Assembly (NCBI GenBank): GCA_947627715.1
Contig: CANQXK010000022.1
Location: 1-44,199 of the forward strand
From: an uncultured Oscillospiraceae bacterium
Lineage (GTDB): Bacteria > Bacillota > Clostridia > Oscillospirales > Oscillospiraceae
DNA length: 44,199 nt
Direction of reading: 5' to 3'
The notes under the pieces are model-generated. The model was not told the origin of the DNA. It searched no databases and worked only from the letters and a program-made list of their open reading frames with translations. The translations under genes were made by a program, and so were the position numbers. Of the stretch, positions 28,368 through 37,834 are shown in pieces; within the stretch, counting starts at the first letter, position 1, and each line of letters starts with the position of its first letter.

Positions 28368-30071
28368 ATGTTTTGTCCCAAGTGCGGACGGCAGCTCCCT
28401 GACACCGCCAAATTCTGCCCCAGCTGCGGCAGCGCGGTGAGCTTCCCGCGCTCCGCGCCCTCTCAGCCCGCGCCACCCAAGCTCGCGCCCGAAAAGAAGC
28501 CGGGCCTCTCCGGCACGGCCATCGGCGTCATCGCGGGCGTCTCCGCCACCGTGGCGATCCTTCTGTGCGCCGTTCTCTTCCTGTACATCCGGGGGATCGC
28601 GCCCTTCGGCTCCGGGAAGGACCTCTCCGGGGACAACTCCCACGCCGGTTCGCAGACAGAGGACAGCTCCGGCGGCAAGGACAGCGAAAAGGAAGACCGG
28701 CCCGATACCACCCGGACGGAGGGGACAGGCGGCGGCGATGAGCAGACCACCGCCCCGGAAGAGGACCCCTACGCCGACAGCGTTGACCTCGCCTCCCTTG
28801 TTTCCGATCCGGCCTCCTACGTGGGCCAGCGTATCTGCGTCAACGCCGCCGTCTCCGATGTCTTCCTCCAGAATATCCAGGCCGACGTCGTCTCCGGCGA
28901 CGGCGCTGTGCTCCCGGTGAACCTGGCCTTTGAGGACGGCATCCTCCGCGGCTCCCCCAACCGGGGCGACACCCTGTACATAGACGGCGAGTTTGCCGCC
29001 CAGGGCGAGGACTTCTACTACTTCACCGACGCCTTCGTCGCCTTCACCGGCGGCACATCCGAGGGCCTGATGTGCGAATCCTCCGCCTCTATCCCCTGGG
29101 GCGTCCCCCTGCCTGTTACGGACTACGGAAAATTCGCCGGTACCTTCGCCACGGCGGGCGACGCCGACGCCTTTCTCGCCGCCGGAGGGCCGCTGGCGGT
29201 TTTGACCGTCACCCCCACCGAGATCGCCTACACCGTCACCGGCTACGACCCGGCAACCGGGGCCGCCGCGCAGATCTCCGGGACCGCCCCCGCCGACGGC
29301 TCCCCCGTCATCACCTACTACGGCGACGACGGCTGGGGCGGCGCCATAGAGTGCCAGCTCTCCCTGCTGTCCTCCGGCACGCTCCTTTTCTCCGCCTCCG
29401 GCGCCGCCGGCAGCGCGTATGTCTGGGATCTGGATCAGGGCTTTGCCCGCCTCATCCCCTGCTCCGGCTATATCCCCCAGCTCTATGAACCGCGCACCGA
29501 CCACACCCAGGAGCTGATCGTCTCCAGCCGAGGCTCCTCCGCCACGCTGACCCTGCGCAACTGGGACCGGGGCGCTTGGGCGGACCAGTTCACCGCCTCC
29601 GCGTACCTGGGTTCCAACGGCATCAGCTACAACAAGACGGAGGGGGACAAGTGCACCCCCGCCGGGATCTTTGACATCCTCTTCGCCTTCGGCACCGGGG
29701 ACCGCGCCCTGAACATCGACTACTACAAGATCAAGGCCGGGGACGTGTGGGTGGACGACGTAAACTCCTACTTCTACAACACCATGCAGACGACCTCCAC
29801 CCCCGGCAAGGACTGGAAGAGCGCGGAGGACCTGTACGCCAAATTCACCGGGAACCGCTCCGTGGCCTGCATCTACTTCAACTACAACGGGGACGGCCTC
29901 ACCGGCGGCTCGGCCTATTACCGGGGCGGCTCGGACCTGTTCATCGACGGCCTGGGTTCCGCCTCCTCCATGGGTCCCGGCTACGGCGACATTCGGATCA
30001 CCTCCGCCGACATGGAGACGCTCCTGACGCTCCTTGATTCCCCCCGGAATCCGAAGCTGATCATCTCCTGA
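28368..30071 (+). CDS. Zinc-ribbon membrane protein with OB-like domain and a degenerate YkuD (L,D-transpeptidase-like) domain
   Basis: 567 residues. A zinc ribbon (C3, C6, C17, C20), a Pro-rich linker, one membrane helix (about 50-74) and an acidic linker come first. Then follows an OB-fold-like segment (about 136-235; SLVSDPASYVGQRICVNAAV), a beta-rich region, and a C-terminal YkuD-like domain (about 382-567). That last domain keeps NKTEGDKCTPAGIF and VWVDDVNSYFYN but lacks the H...S-x-G-C motif; the matching stretch reads FIDGLGSASSMGPGYGDIRI. It should therefore be catalytically dead. ATG 28368 lies nine bases after GGGAGGAG. The next gene, an intact family member, begins one base after its stop. 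A scaffold or regulatory role in the cell wall is plausible but unproven. Confidence 0.8.
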   Translation: MFCPKCGRQLPDTAKFCPSCGSAVSFPRSAPSQPAPPKLAPEKKPGLSGTAIGVIAGVSATVAILLCAVLFLYIRGIAPFGSGKDLSGDNSHAGSQTEDSSGGKDSEKEDRPDTTRTEGTGGGDEQTTAPEEDPYADSVDLASLVSDPASYVGQRICVNAAVSDVFLQNIQADVVSGDGAVLPVNLAFEDGILRGSPNRGDTLYIDGEFAAQGEDFYYFTDAFVAFTGGTSEGLMCESSASIPWGVPLPVTDYGKFAGTFATAGDADAFLAAGGPLAVLTVTPTEIAYTVTGYDPATGAAAQISGTAPADGSPVITYYGDDGWGGAIECQLSLLSSGTLLFSASGAAGSAYVWDLDQGFARLIPCSGYIPQLYEPRTDHTQELIVSSRGSSATLTLRNWDRGAWADQFTASAYLGSNGISYNKTEGDKCTPAGIFDILFAFGTGDRALNIDYYKIKAGDVWVDDVNSYFYNTMQTTSTPGKDWKSAEDLYAKFTGNRSVACIYFNYNGDGLTGGSAYYRGGSDLFIDGLGSASSMGPGYGDIRITSADMETLLTLLDSPRNPKLIIS

Positions 30072-30072
30072 T

Positions 30073-30963
30073 ATGAAAAAGACATTGAGACTCCTTATCG
30101 GCGTCGCGGCGGCGGCTGTCCTCCTTCTCACCCTCCCGGCGGTGGGTGAGATCGCCTCCCCCTCCACCGACGCGCCCTCCGCGCCCCCGGAGGGGACCGA
30201 TCCCACGCAGCCGCCCCACAGCGGCAGCGCCGCCGCCGGGTCGCCGTCGGAGACGAAACCGCCGGAAACGGCCACCGCCGCCACCGATCCCCCCGCCGGG
30301 GAAGACGCATCCTCCGCCCCCTTGGAGGAGAGCGGCGAGACCGCCGCGGAACCCCCCGCGTCCATGCCGGACCTGATGGCGCAGCGCCTCTCCGAGGCCG
30401 GGTTTGAGCCGTCGGACATCACAGGCTCCCAGCTGATCATCGTCAAATCCTCCGGCAGCAGTGCGCGGGTGAGCGCCTTTGAGCGGGTCGAGGGCAACGT
30501 CTGGAGCGCGGTCCTGGAGGAGTGTTCTGGCCACGTGGGCCGCAGCGGCGTCTCCGCCTCCAAGAGCGAGGGCGACGGCGCGACGCCCATGGGCCTCTTT
30601 CCCCTGCCCAGCGCTTTCGGCAACGAGCCGGATCCGGGCTGCCTTCTCCCCTACCGGCAGGCCACGTCCAAAAGCTACTGGGTGGACGACCCGGCGTCCG
30701 CAAGCTACAACACCTGGGTGGAGGACGACGGCACACGCGACTGGACCAGCGCCGAGCACATCAGCGACTATTCCGCCGCCTACGCCTACGCCGCCGTCAT
30801 CGGCTACAACTGCGACCCCATCACCCCTGGGGCCGGGTCCGCCATCTTCCTCCACGTGGGGTCCAATCCCACGTCGGGCTGTGTGTCCGTCTCAAGGGCC
30901 GATCTCCTCACCCTGCTGCGCTGGCTCGACCCGGAGAAGGACCCGAAAATTCTGATTTTCTGA
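30073..30963 (+). CDS. L,D-transpeptidase-like (YkuD/ErfK) exported protein
   Basis: 296 residues. Residues 1-22 form a signal peptide or N-terminal anchor. A long Pro/Ser/Thr/Glu-rich linker (about 25-100) would span the cell wall. The YkuD domain begins near residue 115 and has KSEGDGATPMGLFPLP, the SYWVDDPASASYNTWV segment, and the catalytic pair H261 and C270 in HVGSNPTSGC. It would act outside the membrane, joining or trimming peptidoglycan peptides; many members of this subgroup have no tested activity. It starts one base after the stop of the partner gene and shows no clear ribosome binding site, so translation is probably coupled. Both end at the terminator 31046-31080. Confidence 0.88.
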   Translation: MKKTLRLLIGVAAAAVLLLTLPAVGEIASPSTDAPSAPPEGTDPTQPPHSGSAAAGSPSETKPPETATAATDPPAGEDASSAPLEESGETAAEPPASMPDLMAQRLSEAGFEPSDITGSQLIIVKSSGSSARVSAFERVEGNVWSAVLEECSGHVGRSGVSASKSEGDGATPMGLFPLPSAFGNEPDPGCLLPYRQATSKSYWVDDPASASYNTWVEDDGTRDWTSAEHISDYSAAYAYAAVIGYNCDPITPGAGSAIFLHVGSNPTSGCVSVSRADLLTLLRWLDPEKDPKILIF

Positions 30964-31045
30964 CGGGCCTTAGCGCCAGGTAATTTTCAAAAGCATTTGT
31001 CAAAAAACGCAAGCGTCGGGAAAAATCCCTTTTGTTGAAATATGA

Positions 31046-31080
31046 AATAAAACTGCCGCCCACAGGGCGGCAGTTTTATT
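31046..31080. terminator. Bidirectional terminator between the YkuD pair and the ribosomal operon
   Basis: A perfect 16-bp stem (31046-31061 with 31065-31080) with an ACA loop. GC-rich in the centre and A/T-rich at the foot on both sides, so it ends transcripts from both directions. Confidence 0.92.
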
Positions 31081-31081
31081 C

Positions 31082-31108
31082 GTTATATAAGCTCGGTTAT
31101 ATAAGCTC
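31082..31108. repeat. 13-bp tandem direct repeat at the rplQ stop
   Basis: GTTATATAAGCTC occurs at 31082-31094 and again at 31096-31108. The second copy contains the rplQ stop codon and its last codons; the first lies just past the gene. It looks like a small recent slippage duplication. Confidence 0.8.
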
Positions 31109-31438
31109 AATGACTCCCATTTCCGCTCCGTCACCGCGGCGGTTATCCGTGCGGGTGACGCGGGTGTAGCCGCCGTCACGGGTGGCATACTTGGGGGCCA
31201 GCTCCTTGAAGACCTTGGTCACCACGTCCTCGCGGGTGATGAAAGCAAGGGCCTCGCGGCGGGCGGCCAGCGTGCCGTCCTTGCCGAGGGTGATCATCTT
31301 CTCGGCCATGGGCTGGATCTCCTTGCAGCGGGTGAAGGTGGTCTCCATGCGGCCCTTATCAAGGAAATCGGTGACCAGCTGACGAAGCATGGCCTTGCGC
31401 TGATCTGTCGTCCTGCCGAGCTTGCGTGTTCCAGGCAT
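31097..31438 (-). CDS. rplQ: 50S ribosomal protein L17
   Basis: 113 residues, full length. The start [21 protein letters not shown] and the [14 protein letters not shown] segment are family signatures. L17 lies near the peptide exit side of the large subunit. It is the last gene of the S10-spc-alpha operon, 37 bases after rpoA, and precedes the terminator at 31046-31080. Confidence 0.98.
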   Translation of the reverse strand: MPGTRKLGRTTDQRKAMLRQLVTDFLDKGRMETTFTRCKEIQPMAEKMITLGKDGTLAARREALAFITREDVVTKVFKELAPKYATRDGGYTRVTRTDNRRGDGAEMGVIELI

Positions 31439-31475
31439 ATCTTTTCTCCTCCTTCTTCAGGAAATTGGTTTTCGC

Positions 31476-32432
31476 TCAGTTGCTGTCGTCGCTGGCCAGG
31501 GACAGGCCCATCATGGCCAGCTTGTGGATGACCTCCTCCAGAGACTTGTGGCCCAGGTTGCGGACCTTGATCATCTCGGCCTCGGTCTTGGAGATAAGCT
31601 CCTCCACGGTGTTGATATTGGCTCTCTTCAGGCAGTTGAAGCTGCGGACGGAGAGGTCCAGCTCCTCAATGGTCATTTCCAGGACCTTGTCTCTCTGGGT
31701 CTCGTTCTTTTCAACGATCAGCGACTTGGAGCCGGCCGACTCGGAGAGGTCGGTAAACAGGGTGAAGTGATCGCACAGGATCTTCGCGCCCATGCTCACC
31801 GCGTCCCTGGCGGAGATGGTCTTGTCCGTCCAGACCTCCAGCGTCAGCTTGTCAAAGTCGGTCATGTTGCCCACGCGGGTGTTCTCCACGGTGTAATTGA
31901 CCTTCAGCACCGGGGTGTATATGGAGTCCACGGGGATCACGCCGATGACCTGCTGGGTCTGGCTGGCCTTGTTCCGCTCGGCGCTGACATATCCTCTGCC
32001 GTGGGCCAGGGTAAGCTCCATGCGCAGCTGCGCGTCAGGTCCCAGGGTGGCGATGTGCTGTTCGGGATTGAGGATCTCAACCTCGCCGTCGGCCTTGATG
32101 TCCCCCGCGGTGACCTCCCCTTCCCCGATGGCCTCAATGTAGACGCTCTTCTCGCCGTCGCAGTGGAGCTTGGCGATGATGCTCTTGATGTTGAGGACGA
32201 TCTCGGTGACATCCTCCTTGACGCCGGGGATGGTGCTGAACTCATGCTGTACGCCGGAGATCTTGACGCTGGTTACCGCCGTTCCGGGCAGTGACGAGAG
32301 GAGTATCCGTCTGAGAGAGTTTCCCAACGTAATGCCGTAGCCGCGCTCCAGAGGCTCCACGACATACTTGCCGTAGGAGTCGTTGTCCGGGGACTCGATG
32401 CACTCGATACGCGGCTTTTCAATTTCAATCAC
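31476..32432 (-). CDS. rpoA: DNA-directed RNA polymerase subunit alpha
   Basis: 318 residues. The N-terminal assembly domain ([31 protein letters not shown]) and the C-terminal helix-hairpin-helix domain that contacts UP elements and activators ([24 protein letters not shown]) are both complete. The start codon is GTG, nine bases after GGAGGG. It is separated from rpsD by 122 bases that contain two hairpins. Confidence 0.98.
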   Translation of the reverse strand: MIEIEKPRIECIESPDNDSYGKYVVEPLERGYGITLGNSLRRILLSSLPGTAVTSVKISGVQHEFSTIPGVKEDVTEIVLNIKSIIAKLHCDGEKSVYIEAIGEGEVTAGDIKADGEVEILNPEQHIATLGPDAQLRMELTLAHGRGYVSAERNKASQTQQVIGVIPVDSIYTPVLKVNYTVENTRVGNMTDFDKLTLEVWTDKTISARDAVSMGAKILCDHFTLFTDLSESAGSKSLIVEKNETQRDKVLEMTIEELDLSVRSFNCLKRANINTVEELISKTEAEMIKVRNLGHKSLEEVIHKLAMMGLSLASDDSN

Positions 32433-32459
32433 TAATATATACCCTCCTTATTTAGTTCG

Positions 32460-32545
32460 GCGCCTCAGCAGGCGCTGTGTGCGGATTTCCAAATGAGGGT
32501 TTACCCGGGCGCCCGTAGGAAACCGCATGGATGCGCGGCGCCCGG
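32460..32545 (-). promoter_or_regulatory. Two hairpins in the rpsD-rpoA gap
   Basis: A perfect 9-bp GC stem pairs 32505-32513 with 32537-32545 and encloses a smaller CGC/GCG stem. A second stem pairs 32460-32465 with 32470-32475 (loop CAGC). The gap is unusually long for this operon. The structures may bind S4, which represses its own operon in other bacteria, or control rpoA expression. No T run follows the first stem. Confidence 0.45.
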
Positions 32546-32554
32546 CAAAACGGA

Positions 32555-33166
32555 TTACTTGGAATAAAGCTCGACGATGAGCTGCTCCTCAACAGGCAGG
32601 TCGATGTCCTCACGGGCGGGCATGGTCAAGACCTTGCCCTGGAACTTCGTGAGATCCTTCTCGAGCCACTTCGGAGGGTTGATGATGACGGCGTCCTCGC
32701 CGGTGAGGCGCTTGAACATGGCGCTCTGGCGGCTCTTCTCCCGGACCTCGATCACGTCGCCGGGCTTCACGAGATAGGACGGGATGTCCACTCTCCTGCC
32801 GTTGACGTTGAAGTGGCCGTGATTCACCGCCTGACGGGCCTCGCGGCGGGTCATGGCGAAGCCAAGCCGGTAGATAACGTTGTCAAGACGGCGCTCGATG
32901 GTGGTCAGCAGGACCTCGCCGGTCTGGCCGGGGGCCTTGGCGGCCTTCTCATAGTAGTCGCGGAACTGACGCTCCAGGATGCCGTATACGAACTTGACCT
33001 TCTGCTTTTCATTGAGCTGCATGGCGTACTCGCCCTGCTTACGGCGCATCTGACCCTTGGGATTGCGGATGGTGTCAGACTTGGTCTTCGCGGTATAACC
33101 CATGTAAGCAGGAGAAATGCCCAGCGCCTTGCAGCGTTTCACGATGGGCTGCATATTCTTAGCCAT
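32555..33166 (-). CDS. rpsD: 30S ribosomal protein S4
   Basis: 203 residues. The start reads [19 protein letters not shown], and the S4 RNA-binding domain ([31 protein letters not shown]) is clear. S4 is a primary 16S rRNA binder that nucleates the small-subunit body. The N-terminal zinc-cysteine cluster of some bacterial S4 proteins is absent: only one cysteine is present near residue 12. Confidence 0.98.
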   Translation of the reverse strand: MAKNMQPIVKRCKALGISPAYMGYTAKTKSDTIRNPKGQMRRKQGEYAMQLNEKQKVKFVYGILERQFRDYYEKAAKAPGQTGEVLLTTIERRLDNVIYRLGFAMTRREARQAVNHGHFNVNGRRVDIPSYLVKPGDVIEVREKSRQSAMFKRLTGEDAVIINPPKWLEKDLTKFQGKVLTMPAREDIDLPVEEQLIVELYSK

Positions 33167-33190
33167 AGTAAATTCTTCCTCCTTCTTCGA

Positions 33191-33595
33191 TTATACGCGG
33201 CGGCGCTTCGGGGGGCGGCAGCCGTTGTGGGCGATGGGGGTCACGTCCTTGATCATGGTGACCTCAAGTCCCACGGTCTGGAGCGCACGGATCGCGGCCT
33301 CGCGTCCGGCGCCGGGACCCTTGACAAAAACCTCGACGGTCTTCAGGCCGTGCTCCATGGCGGCGCGTGCGGCCGTCTCAGCGGCGGTCTGAGCCGCGAA
33401 GGGGGTGCTCTTCTTGCTTCCACGGAAGCCCATTCCGCCGGCGGAGGCCCAGGAGAGGGCATTGCCGAAGGAGTCGGTCACGGTGACCATGGTGTTGTTG
33501 AAGCTGGAGCTGATATGCACCTGGCCCTTTTCTATGTTCTTGCGCTCGCGGCGGCGGGTGCGGACGACCTTGCCTTTTGTGGTGTTACCTGCCAT
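33191..33595 (-). CDS. rpsK: 30S ribosomal protein S11
   Basis: 134 residues. The segments [40 protein letters not shown] and the C-terminal [12 protein letters not shown] are characteristic. S11 forms part of the platform near the mRNA exit. It lies between rpsD and rpsM in the standard order. Confidence 0.98.
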   Translation of the reverse strand: MAGNTTKGKVVRTRRRERKNIEKGQVHISSSFNNTMVTVTDSFGNALSWASAGGMGFRGSKKSTPFAAQTAAETAARAAMEHGLKTVEVFVKGPGAGREAAIRALQTVGLEVTMIKDVTPIAHNGCRPPKRRRV

Positions 33596-33610
33596 AGTGA
33601 TACCCCTCCC

Positions 33611-33979
33611 TTACTTCTTCTTATTGGCGATGGTACGCTTCGGACCCTTGCGGGTACGGGCGTTGGTCTTGCTTCTCTGGCCGCGAACGGGCAGGCCGCG
33701 CCTGTGGCGGGTGCCGCGGTAGCAACCGATCTCGGTGAGGCGCTTGATGTCCAGAGCCACCTGGCGGCGCAGGTCGCCCTCCACCACGTAGTTGTGGTCG
33801 ATGCACTCTCTCAGAGCCGCCTCCTGCGCCTCGGTGAGGTCCTTGACGCGGGTGTCGGGGTTGATCCCGGTTTTCTCCAAAATCTTCTTCGCGCTGGTTC
33901 TGCCGATGCCGTAAACATAGGTGAGGCCGATCTCGACTCTCTTCTCCCTGGGCAGGTCAACGCCGGAAATTCTTGCCAT
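33611..33979 (-). CDS. rpsM: 30S ribosomal protein S13
   Basis: 122 residues. [21 protein letters not shown] and the helix-two-turn-helix region [16 protein letters not shown] are typical, as is the basic tail [21 protein letters not shown]13 sits in the head of the small subunit and contacts P-site tRNA. It follows rpmJ by 25 bases. Confidence 0.98.
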   Translation of the reverse strand: MARISGVDLPREKRVEIGLTYVYGIGRTSAKKILEKTGINPDTRVKDLTEAQEAALRECIDHNYVVEGDLRRQVALDIKRLTEIGCYRGTRHRRGLPVRGQRSKTNARTRKGPKRTIANKKK

Positions 33980-34004
33980 ACTTTATGACCATTCCTTTCT
34001 TCAA

Positions 34005-34151
<147 letters not shown>

Positions 34152-34370
34152 TTATTTTGTGCGCCATGTGATCCTGCCCCGCGTCAGGTCATAGGGACTC
34201 ATCTGAACCGTGACCTTGTCTCCGGGCAGGATCCTGATAAAGTTCATACGGAGCTTACCGGAGATATGGGCAAGGATAATATGTCCGTTTCCAATATCAA
34301 CGTTGAACATCGTGTTGGGCAGGGACTCAACGACCGTGCCCTCCAGCTCGATAACGTCATCTTTTGCCAA
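34152..34370 (-). CDS. infA: Translation initiation factor IF-1
   Basis: 72 residues, the usual length, forming a single OB fold: [42 protein letters not shown], and the [11 protein letters not shown] ending. IF-1 occupies the ribosomal A site during initiation. The start codon is TTG, eight bases after GGAGG. The nearby ATG in another frame would yield only six codons. It begins three bases after the stop of the KOW-domain gene. Confidence 0.97.
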   Translation of the reverse strand: MAKDDVIELEGTVVESLPNTMFNVDIGNGHIILAHISGKLRMNFIRILPGDKVTVQMSPYDLTRGRITWRTK

Positions 34371-34373
34371 GCT

Positions 34374-34652
34374 TCATACCTCCTTTTGATCGATGCCGGC
34401 CCTCTCGGCCAGCGCGCGCCGAAGCTCGCTGTTTGTCACCCTGTCGCCCTGGCGGAGCTTCTCGTCCGTTCGTCCGAGGCCGCGCTCCACAAAGGCCAGG
34501 TGCCGGAGCTTCTTTTTTTTCGGTTTATCTGTCCGCCGGTCCTTCCCGTTGACGATCAGGGCGTACTGCCCGTCGGTGGAGAGCACGTAGAAAAGCTCCC
34601 CCGCGTCGCGTCCGGCAAGCGATTTGACCACGTCGGCCTTTTCGATCTCCAT
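34374..34652 (-). CDS. KOW-domain RNA-binding protein (L14e/L27e-like)
   Basis: 92 residues. The first half is a KOW barrel (VVKSLAGRDAGELFYVLSTDGQYALIVNG) followed by a lysine-rich stretch DKPKKKKLRH. Small proteins of this kind are encoded between map and infA in many Firmicutes and are assumed to bind ribosomal RNA; their role is not settled. The gene is tightly packed: two bases after map, three bases before infA. Confidence 0.85.
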   Translation of the reverse strand: MEIEKADVVKSLAGRDAGELFYVLSTDGQYALIVNGKDRRTDKPKKKKLRHLAFVERGLGRTDEKLRQGDRVTNSELRRALAERAGIDQKEV

Positions 34653-34654
34653 AC

Positions 34655-35416
34655 TCAGACCTCCGGCTCCGGGACCGTCAGGATCTCCGGCTCCCCATCG
34701 GTGATGAGCACGGTGTTCTCGTAGTGGGCCGCCATGGAGCCGTCCCGGGTGAGGACCGTCCAGCCGTCCTTCAGGACCTTGACCGGCCAGTCGCCCGCGG
34801 CGACCATGGGTTCGATGCAGATGGTCATGCCCTTCACGAGCCTTGCCCCGTGGCCGGGTCTGCCGAAATTCGGCACCTCCGGCTCCTCGTGCATCTCCTT
34901 GCCCACGCCGTGACCCACATAATCACGGATGACAGAAAAACCATTTTCCTCCACAAACCGCTGGACGGCGGCGCTGATGTCGGAGACCCGGTAACCGGGC
35001 CGGGCGTATTTCAGCCCCTCGTAAAACGCCTGCCTAGTGATTGACAGGAGCCTCACGTCCTCGTCGCACCTCGCCTTTCCCGCTATGAAGGTCGCCGCGC
35101 AATCCCCGATGTAGCCCTCGAAGCCGACGTCCAGGTCGATCTTGACCAGGTCGCCGTCCCGGATGACCCGTTTCCCCGGTATGCCGTGGATGACCCCGTC
35201 GTTGACGGAGATGCACGTGGCGGCCGGGTACCCGCAGTAACCGATGCAGGTGGGGATTGCGTTTTGGGATCGAATGAATGCCTCTACCTTTTTGTCAATT
35301 TCCTGGGTGGTCGCGCCGGGGACGATCAATTTTCCCGCAAGCTCGCGGGCAGCCGCTGCGATCTGTCCGGCACGGCGCATCTTTTCAATTTCCCGGGGGG
35401 ACTTCAACCGTATCAT
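34655..35416 (-). CDS. map: Type I methionine aminopeptidase
   Basis: 253 residues. The pita-bread-fold metal ligands are visible in the segments DLDVGFEGYIGDCAATF (two Asp), GHGVGKEMHEEP (His), and toward the C-terminus ICIEPM and ENTVLI (Glu). It removes initiator methionine from new proteins. It begins one base after the adk stop (TGATATG), so translation is coupled. Confidence 0.97.
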   Translation of the reverse strand: MIRLKSPREIEKMRRAGQIAAAARELAGKLIVPGATTQEIDKKVEAFIRSQNAIPTCIGYCGYPAATCISVNDGVIHGIPGKRVIRDGDLVKIDLDVGFEGYIGDCAATFIAGKARCDEDVRLLSITRQAFYEGLKYARPGYRVSDISAAVQRFVEENGFSVIRDYVGHGVGKEMHEEPEVPNFGRPGHGARLVKGMTICIEPMVAAGDWPVKVLKDGWTVLTRDGSMAAHYENTVLITDGEPEILTVPEPEV

Positions 35417-35417
35417 A

Positions 35418-36053
35418 TCAGTCGATCCCCAGGGCCTTGAACACTTTATGGGAGGTGGCCTCGATGGTGGCCTCCCCCGTTACCGTCACGAGCTTCCCCT
35501 TGGCCCTGTAGTAGGCCAGGAGCGGCTCGGTCTGGGCGTGGTACACCTCAAGACGGCTGAGGACCGTCTCAGGCTGGTCGTCCTTTCGGACGGTGAGCGC
35601 CCCGCCGCAGGCGTCGCAGACGCCCTCCACCTTGGGGGGATTGCTCTCCACATGGTAGGTGGCGGAGCAGACGGAGCAGGTACGGCGGCCGGACATACGC
35701 TTGATGATGACCTGGTCGGGCACATCGATACAGAGCGCGCATTCCACCTCGATGCCGTTCGCCTCCAGGGCGTCGGCCTGGGCGACCGTGCGGGGCACAC
35801 CGTCCAGGATGTAGCCCCGCCGGCAGTCGTCCTTCGCCACGCGCTCGGCCACAATGCCGATGATCACGTCGTCAGGGACCAGCTGCCCGGCCTCGATGAT
35901 GGCCTTCGCCCGAAGTCCCACGGGGGTGCCCTCCCGGACAGCCGCCCGCAGGATGTTGCCTGTGGAAATGGTGGGAATTTCAAGCTTGCGGGAGAGGATG
36001 TCCGCCTGGGTGCCCTTTCCGGCGCCAGGCGCTCCAAGAAGGATGAGCTTCAT
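35418..36053 (-). CDS. adk: Adenylate kinase
   Basis: 211 residues. The P-loop GAPGAGKGTQ is at 7-16 and the AMP-binding segment STGNILRAAV follows. The LID domain carries two CxxC pairs (CSVC and CDAC), so it binds zinc, as in other Gram-positive adenylate kinases. It balances ATP, ADP and AMP. It lies 17 bases after secY, as usual for the Firmicutes spc operon. Confidence 0.98.
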   Translation of the reverse strand: MKLILLGAPGAGKGTQADILSRKLEIPTISTGNILRAAVREGTPVGLRAKAIIEAGQLVPDDVIIGIVAERVAKDDCRRGYILDGVPRTVAQADALEANGIEVECALCIDVPDQVIIKRMSGRRTCSVCSATYHVESNPPKVEGVCDACGGALTVRKDDQPETVLSRLEVYHAQTEPLLAYYRAKGKLVTVTGEATIEATSHKVFKALGID

Positions 36054-36070
36054 AATGGATACTCCTTCAA

Positions 36071-37378
36071 TTATTCAAGAAATCCCTTGTAGTTGCGCAT
36101 GATAAGCTGTGCCTCCAGCGCCCTCACCGTCTCAAGGGCGACGCCCACCACGATGATGAGGGACGTACCGCCGATGGAGATGCCCGTGTTGGACGCGGTG
36201 GGGGAGACGGCTCCCACGATCAGCGGCACAAGCGCGATGATGGCAAGGTAAATGGCGCCGAAGAGCGTCACCTTATTGAGGACCTTGGCAATAAACGCGC
36301 CGGTGGGCTTGCCGGGACGGAAGCCGGGGATATACCCGCCGTTCTTCATGAGGTTGTTGGATACCTCGATGGGGTTGAACTGGATGGTGCTGTAGAAGTA
36401 GCTGAAGAAGATGATCAGCAGGAAGTAGATCACCATATAGAGCACGCTGGTCTGATTGAACAGTCTGAGGAAGGTCCCCCAGCCTCCGGCGGACTCGCTG
36501 GTCTTGCCGAAGAACATACCCACCGTGGCGGGCAGGGAGGCGATGGAGCTTGCGAAGATCACGGGCAGCACGCCGGACATATTCACCTTCAGGGGAAGGT
36601 GGGTGTTCTGGCCGCCGTAGCTCTTGCGCCCCACAACGCGCTTGGCATACACCACGGGGATGCGCCGCTCGGCGTTGGTGACGATGACGATGAGGACGAT
36701 CATGGCAAGGCCGCCCAGGATCATCAGCGGATAGACAACGTAGGTCTTCCAAGTCGCGCTGGAGGAGAAGAGGTTGCCGATCATGTTGACGAAGGTGTTG
36801 GGGACCCTGGCGATGATGCCCGCGAAGAGGATAACGGAGATGCCGTTTCCGATGCCAAACTCCGTGATCTGCTCACCCATCCACATAACGAGGCAGGAGC
36901 CGGCCACCAGGGTAGCCACGATGACGATGGCGGACCACACGCCGGTCTTGGCCAGCAGGCTGTTGGTGGAGAGGATCACATAGTAGCCGTACGCCTGCAA
37001 AAGGGCGATGGCCACGGTGGAGTAGCGGGTGATGTTCTCCAGCTTCTTCTTGCCCTCTTCGCCGCCCTCCTTGGAGAGCCTCTCCAGGGCGGGGATGGCG
37101 ATGGTGAGAAGCTGGATGATGATGCTGGCGTTGATATAGGGCTGGATGCTCAGGGCGAAGACCGTTCCCGTGGAGAAGGCGGAGCCGCTCATCACGTTAT
37201 ACAGTCCCAGGATCGTGTTGCTGAGAGAAGAGGTAAAATACTGTCCCAGAAGAGCCGTGTCGATGTTCGGCACCGGGATGGCATTTCCCAGCCGGAAGAG
37301 GAGGATGATGAACAGGGTGAAGAGCATCTTCTTCCTGATCTCCTCGACCTTCCAGGCGTTCCTTAATGTCTGCAGCAC
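36071..37378 (-). CDS. secY: Protein translocase subunit SecY
   Basis: 435 residues with ten membrane helices. RLGNAIPVPNID near the N-terminus, the plug and pore segments, the cytoplasmic loop with GRKSYGGQNTHLPLKVN and the C-terminal GGTSLIIVVGVALETVRALEAQ are typical. It forms the protein-conducting channel. The start codon is GTG, overlapping the end region of rplO by position (one base gap), with GAGGTGA six bases upstream. Confidence 0.98.
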   Translation of the reverse strand: MLQTLRNAWKVEEIRKKMLFTLFIILLFRLGNAIPVPNIDTALLGQYFTSSLSNTILGLYNVMSGSAFSTGTVFALSIQPYINASIIIQLLTIAIPALERLSKEGGEEGKKKLENITRYSTVAIALLQAYGYYVILSTNSLLAKTGVWSAIVIVATLVAGSCLVMWMGEQITEFGIGNGISVILFAGIIARVPNTFVNMIGNLFSSSATWKTYVVYPLMILGGLAMIVLIVIVTNAERRIPVVYAKRVVGRKSYGGQNTHLPLKVNMSGVLPVIFASSIASLPATVGMFFGKTSESAGGWGTFLRLFNQTSVLYMVIYFLLIIFFSYFYSTIQFNPIEVSNNLMKNGGYIPGFRPGKPTGAFIAKVLNKVTLFGAIYLAIIALVPLIVGAVSPTASNTGISIGGTSLIIVVGVALETVRALEAQLIMRNYKGFLE

Positions 37379-37379
37379 C

Positions 37380-37820
37380 TCAGATCACCTCAGCCTTCCC
37401 GCCAGCAGCCTCGATTTTCGCCTTGGCCGTCTCGGAAAAAGCAGAAGCTTTGACTGTCAGTTTCTTGGTGAGTTCGCCGTTTCCGATGACTTTGACGCCG
37501 TACTTGACGCCGGAGAGGATGCCGGCCTTCTCAAGAGCCTCCACATCCACGGTGGCGCCGTCCTCAAAACGGTTGAGCATGGACACGTTCACCGCGTCCA
37601 GGGGCTTTGCGAAGATGTTGTTGAAGCCGCGCTTGGGGATGCGGCGGGCAAGGGGCATCTGGCCGCCTTCAAAGCCCACGCGCACACCGCCGCCGCTGCG
37701 GGCCTTCTGGCCCTTGTGGCCGCGCCCGCCGGTCTTACCGTTCCCGGAGCCGATGCCGCGACCCTTGCGCCATGCCTTGGCGGTGGAGCCGGCGGCGGGA
37801 GAAAGATCATTCAGTTTCAT
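37380..37820 (-). CDS. rplO: 50S ribosomal protein L15
   Basis: 146 residues. The flexible Gly/Lys/Arg-rich N-terminus ([37 protein letters not shown]) reaches deep into the 23S rRNA, and the globular C-terminal half follows. It is 14 bases after rpmD and immediately ahead of secY. Confidence 0.98.
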   Translation of the reverse strand: MKLNDLSPAAGSTAKAWRKGRGIGSGNGKTGGRGHKGQKARSGGGVRVGFEGGQMPLARRIPKRGFNNIFAKPLDAVNVSMLNRFEDGATVDVEALEKAGILSGVKYGVKVIGNGELTKKLTVKASAFSETAKAKIEAAGGKAEVI

Positions 37821-37834
37821 TGGCTCATTCCTCC

